Source: Candidatus Nomurabacteria bacterium (GTDB lineage Bacteria; Patescibacteriota; Minisyncoccia; Phycocordibacterales; PALSA-1337). Taken from it: DNA of 5,951 bases. The position numbers and the translations under genes are program-made. A model generated the notes under the pieces. The model was not told the origin of the DNA and made no database searches. It worked only from the letters and a program-made list of their open reading frames with translations. Below, in pieces: positions 5,058 through 5,951 of this stretch. Location of the stretch: assembly GCA_943355185.1 (NCBI GenBank), contig CALREM010000018.1:1-5951 (forward strand), given 5' to 3'. Position 1 is the first letter of the stretch, and the number at the start of each line of letters is the position of its first letter.

Positions 5058-5561
5058 ATGGTAACGGTTCAATGTGTAACATGTGCTAATCCATTTGAAA
5101 CAAAACCTTCTACTATAAAAAGAGGGTATGGTAAGTACTGTTCCATAACGTGTGGTCGCACGGGGAATCGTCGAGGCAAGGTAGTGGCCTGTCTCATTTG
5201 TTCAAAAGAAGTGTATCGGGCTCCGGAAAAACTCTCGCGGGCAAAAAGTCAAAACTATTTCTGCAGTAAATCATGCCAGGCAATTTGGAAAAATTCGGAA
5301 CGTATCGGTCCAAATCATCCCAATTGGAAACATGGAAAAAGTGCATATCGAAGTGTGTTGGATAGACATAAGATTGTGAGGATATGTACCTTGTGTACAT
5401 CAAAAGACGAGCGTATCCTGGCTGTCCACCATGTCGATCGTAACCGTCTAAACAATGTAGTAGATAACTTGGCATGGCTTTGCCACAATTGCCATTTCCT
5501 TGTGCATCATGATACTGTTGAGAAACATCGTTTTTTGACGAAACTGTCAAAGCGGTCGTAA
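5058..5561 (+). CDS. HNH endonuclease with two N-terminal zinc knuckles (homing-endonuclease-like)
   Basis: The protein has 167 residues and three metal-binding units. The first has C6-x2-C9 and C28-x3-C32; the second has C45-x2-C48 and C69-x3-C73, both Cys4 zinc-ribbon-like. The third is a C-terminal HNH fold with C110-x2-C113, HHVDRNRLNN (124-133), D136/N137 and C142-x2-C145-H146, ending at H150. The linker GPNHPNWKHGKSAYR (84-98) resembles the connector of phage and homing HNH proteins. Metal-dependent nicking or cutting of DNA is expected, with the zinc knuckles giving DNA specificity. It lies 3 nt upstream of tRNA-His and diverges from the glycosylase gene. Compared with rplS it is richer in A/T-ending codons (AAA, ATA, TGT), a weak hint of a different origin. 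I cannot tell a free-standing homing enzyme from a restriction-type or domesticated nuclease. The nuclease family call is firm. Confidence 0.9.
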   Translation: MVTVQCVTCANPFETKPSTIKRGYGKYCSITCGRTGNRRGKVVACLICSKEVYRAPEKLSRAKSQNYFCSKSCQAIWKNSERIGPNHPNWKHGKSAYRSVLDRHKIVRICTLCTSKDERILAVHHVDRNRLNNVVDNLAWLCHNCHFLVHHDTVEKHRFLTKLSKRS

Positions 5562-5564
5562 TAT

Positions 5565-5636
5565 GGTGCCTATAGTTTAGTGGTAAAACTCCGCTCTGTG
5601 GCAGCGGCGTCGAGAGTCCGATTCTCTCTAGGCACC
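5565..5636 (+). tRNA. tRNA-His (anticodon GTG)
   Basis: The acceptor is GTGCCTA/TAGGCAC, with the histidine-specific extra G(-1) at 5565 facing discriminator C73 at 5636. The D-arm is GTTT-AGTGGTA-AAAC. The anticodon arm is CCGCT-CTGTGGC-AGCGG with GTG at 5598-5600, the variable loop has 4 nt, and the T-arm is GAGAG-TCCGATT-CTCTC. All stems pair fully. The T-loop is odd: position 55 is C (5618) rather than the nearly invariant U that becomes pseudouridine. CCA is not fully encoded (CAA follows). It starts 3 nt after the HNH stop, and the next reading frame begins 2 nt after C73. No separate promoter is evident, so it is probably co-transcribed with the HNH gene. Confidence 0.93.
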
Positions 5637-5638
5637 CA

Positions 5639-5944
5639 ATGATTTTGTTTGATCAAATATCCAACATTGAGCGTGGCGAAGTTGTTATAGGGGTCACTCT
5701 GTTCGTCGTAGTAATTTATACACTAAAACTTTTTATGCATGTAGTTCACATTAACGATGTGATTGAAAGACTTATTCAACAAAGAGACGCAGAAATTAAA
5801 GGCGTAAAAACTTCAGGAATGACCATTATAGTCTTTGAGAGTATTAAGGTGACGATTACGGAAAAGTACTCAGACATGATTGATCCATTGGTCAGGCGAA
5901 AAGGGTATATTCTTGATATCCTTCCTTTCTTACCCAAGAAGTAG
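5639..5944 (+). CDS. Hypothetical small single-pass membrane protein
   Basis: I do not recognise this 101-residue protein. A short N-terminus (1-13) precedes a strongly hydrophobic stretch at about 14-37 (VVIGVTLFVVVIYTLKLFMHVV), almost certainly one transmembrane helix. A charged segment follows (38-56, NDVIERLIQQRDAEIKG), then alternating hydrophobic residues that look like beta strands (61-75). The C-terminus is basic and ends in KGYILDILPFLPKK. There are no Cys residues, catalytic motifs or lipobox. The ATG at 5639 begins 2 nt after the mature 3' end of tRNA-His, so there is no room for a Shine-Dalgarno. The next in-frame ATG (codon 33) would lose most of the membrane helix, so I prefer the first. 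It probably shares a transcript with the HNH gene and tRNA-His. It could be a real small gene or, less likely, a chance frame. Confidence 0.68.
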   Translation: MILFDQISNIERGEVVIGVTLFVVVIYTLKLFMHVVHINDVIERLIQQRDAEIKGVKTSGMTIIVFESIKVTITEKYSDMIDPLVRRKGYILDILPFLPKK

Positions 5945-5951
5945 GTTTCTT

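Noticed and set aside
5534..5551. Inverted repeat TTTGAC-N6-GTCAAA before tRNA-His, as a promoter or terminator
   Set aside because: It lies within HNH codons and has no T-tract downstream. Its TTGACG has no matching -10 box whose start would precede the tRNA; TAATAT at 5559 would start transcription inside the tRNA.

Overview
The window looks like a compact chromosomal segment of a Patescibacteria/CPR-type (Parcubacteria-like) bacterium. This is an inference from style: genes abut with 0 to 9 nt gaps, most start codons lack a clear Shine-Dalgarno sequence, neither tRNA gene encodes a full 3' CCA, L19 has an unusual short N-terminus and a tail, and a three-gene efflux-type ABC operon has no outer-membrane partner. 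The standard bacterial code fits, since TAA, TAG and TGA all act as stops.

Layout. At the left edge (2-133, +) is the C-terminal end of an RluA-family pseudouridine synthase. It meets, stop against stop with no spacer, a minus-strand operon reading from 3608 down to 134: a membrane-fusion/HlyD-MacA-type adaptor, a MacB/FtsX-type permease and a MacB/LolD-type ATPase. Together these should form a tripartite-style transporter or mechanotransmission complex in the cell envelope. The operon diverges from rplS (ribosomal protein L19, +). The 127-nt divergent region holds a 49-nt perfect palindrome. After rplS comes a bidirectional Rho-independent terminator, then a second long palindrome made of tRNA T-arm-like sequence, then tRNA-Leu(GAG) on the minus strand.

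Upstream of tRNA-Leu, also on the minus strand, is a 3-methyladenine DNA glycosylase (AAG/MPG family). Its stop codon lies inside the -35 box of the tRNA-Leu promoter. The glycosylase diverges from a plus-strand cluster: an HNH endonuclease with two extra Cys4 zinc knuckles, tRNA-His(GTG), and a 101-residue single-pass membrane protein of unknown function. The three are separated by only 2 to 3 nt, so they are probably co-transcribed, and tRNA processing may create the 5' end of the last mRNA.

Most of the window is ordinary housekeeping and transport. The parts most worth a second look are the two long palindromes (3639-3687 and 4249-4288), the HNH/tRNA-His/small-membrane-protein cluster including a tRNA-His T-loop with C at position 55, and an in-frame stretch before rplS that resembles part of the HNH gene. 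I see no CRISPR array, complete insertion sequence or clear new defence system.
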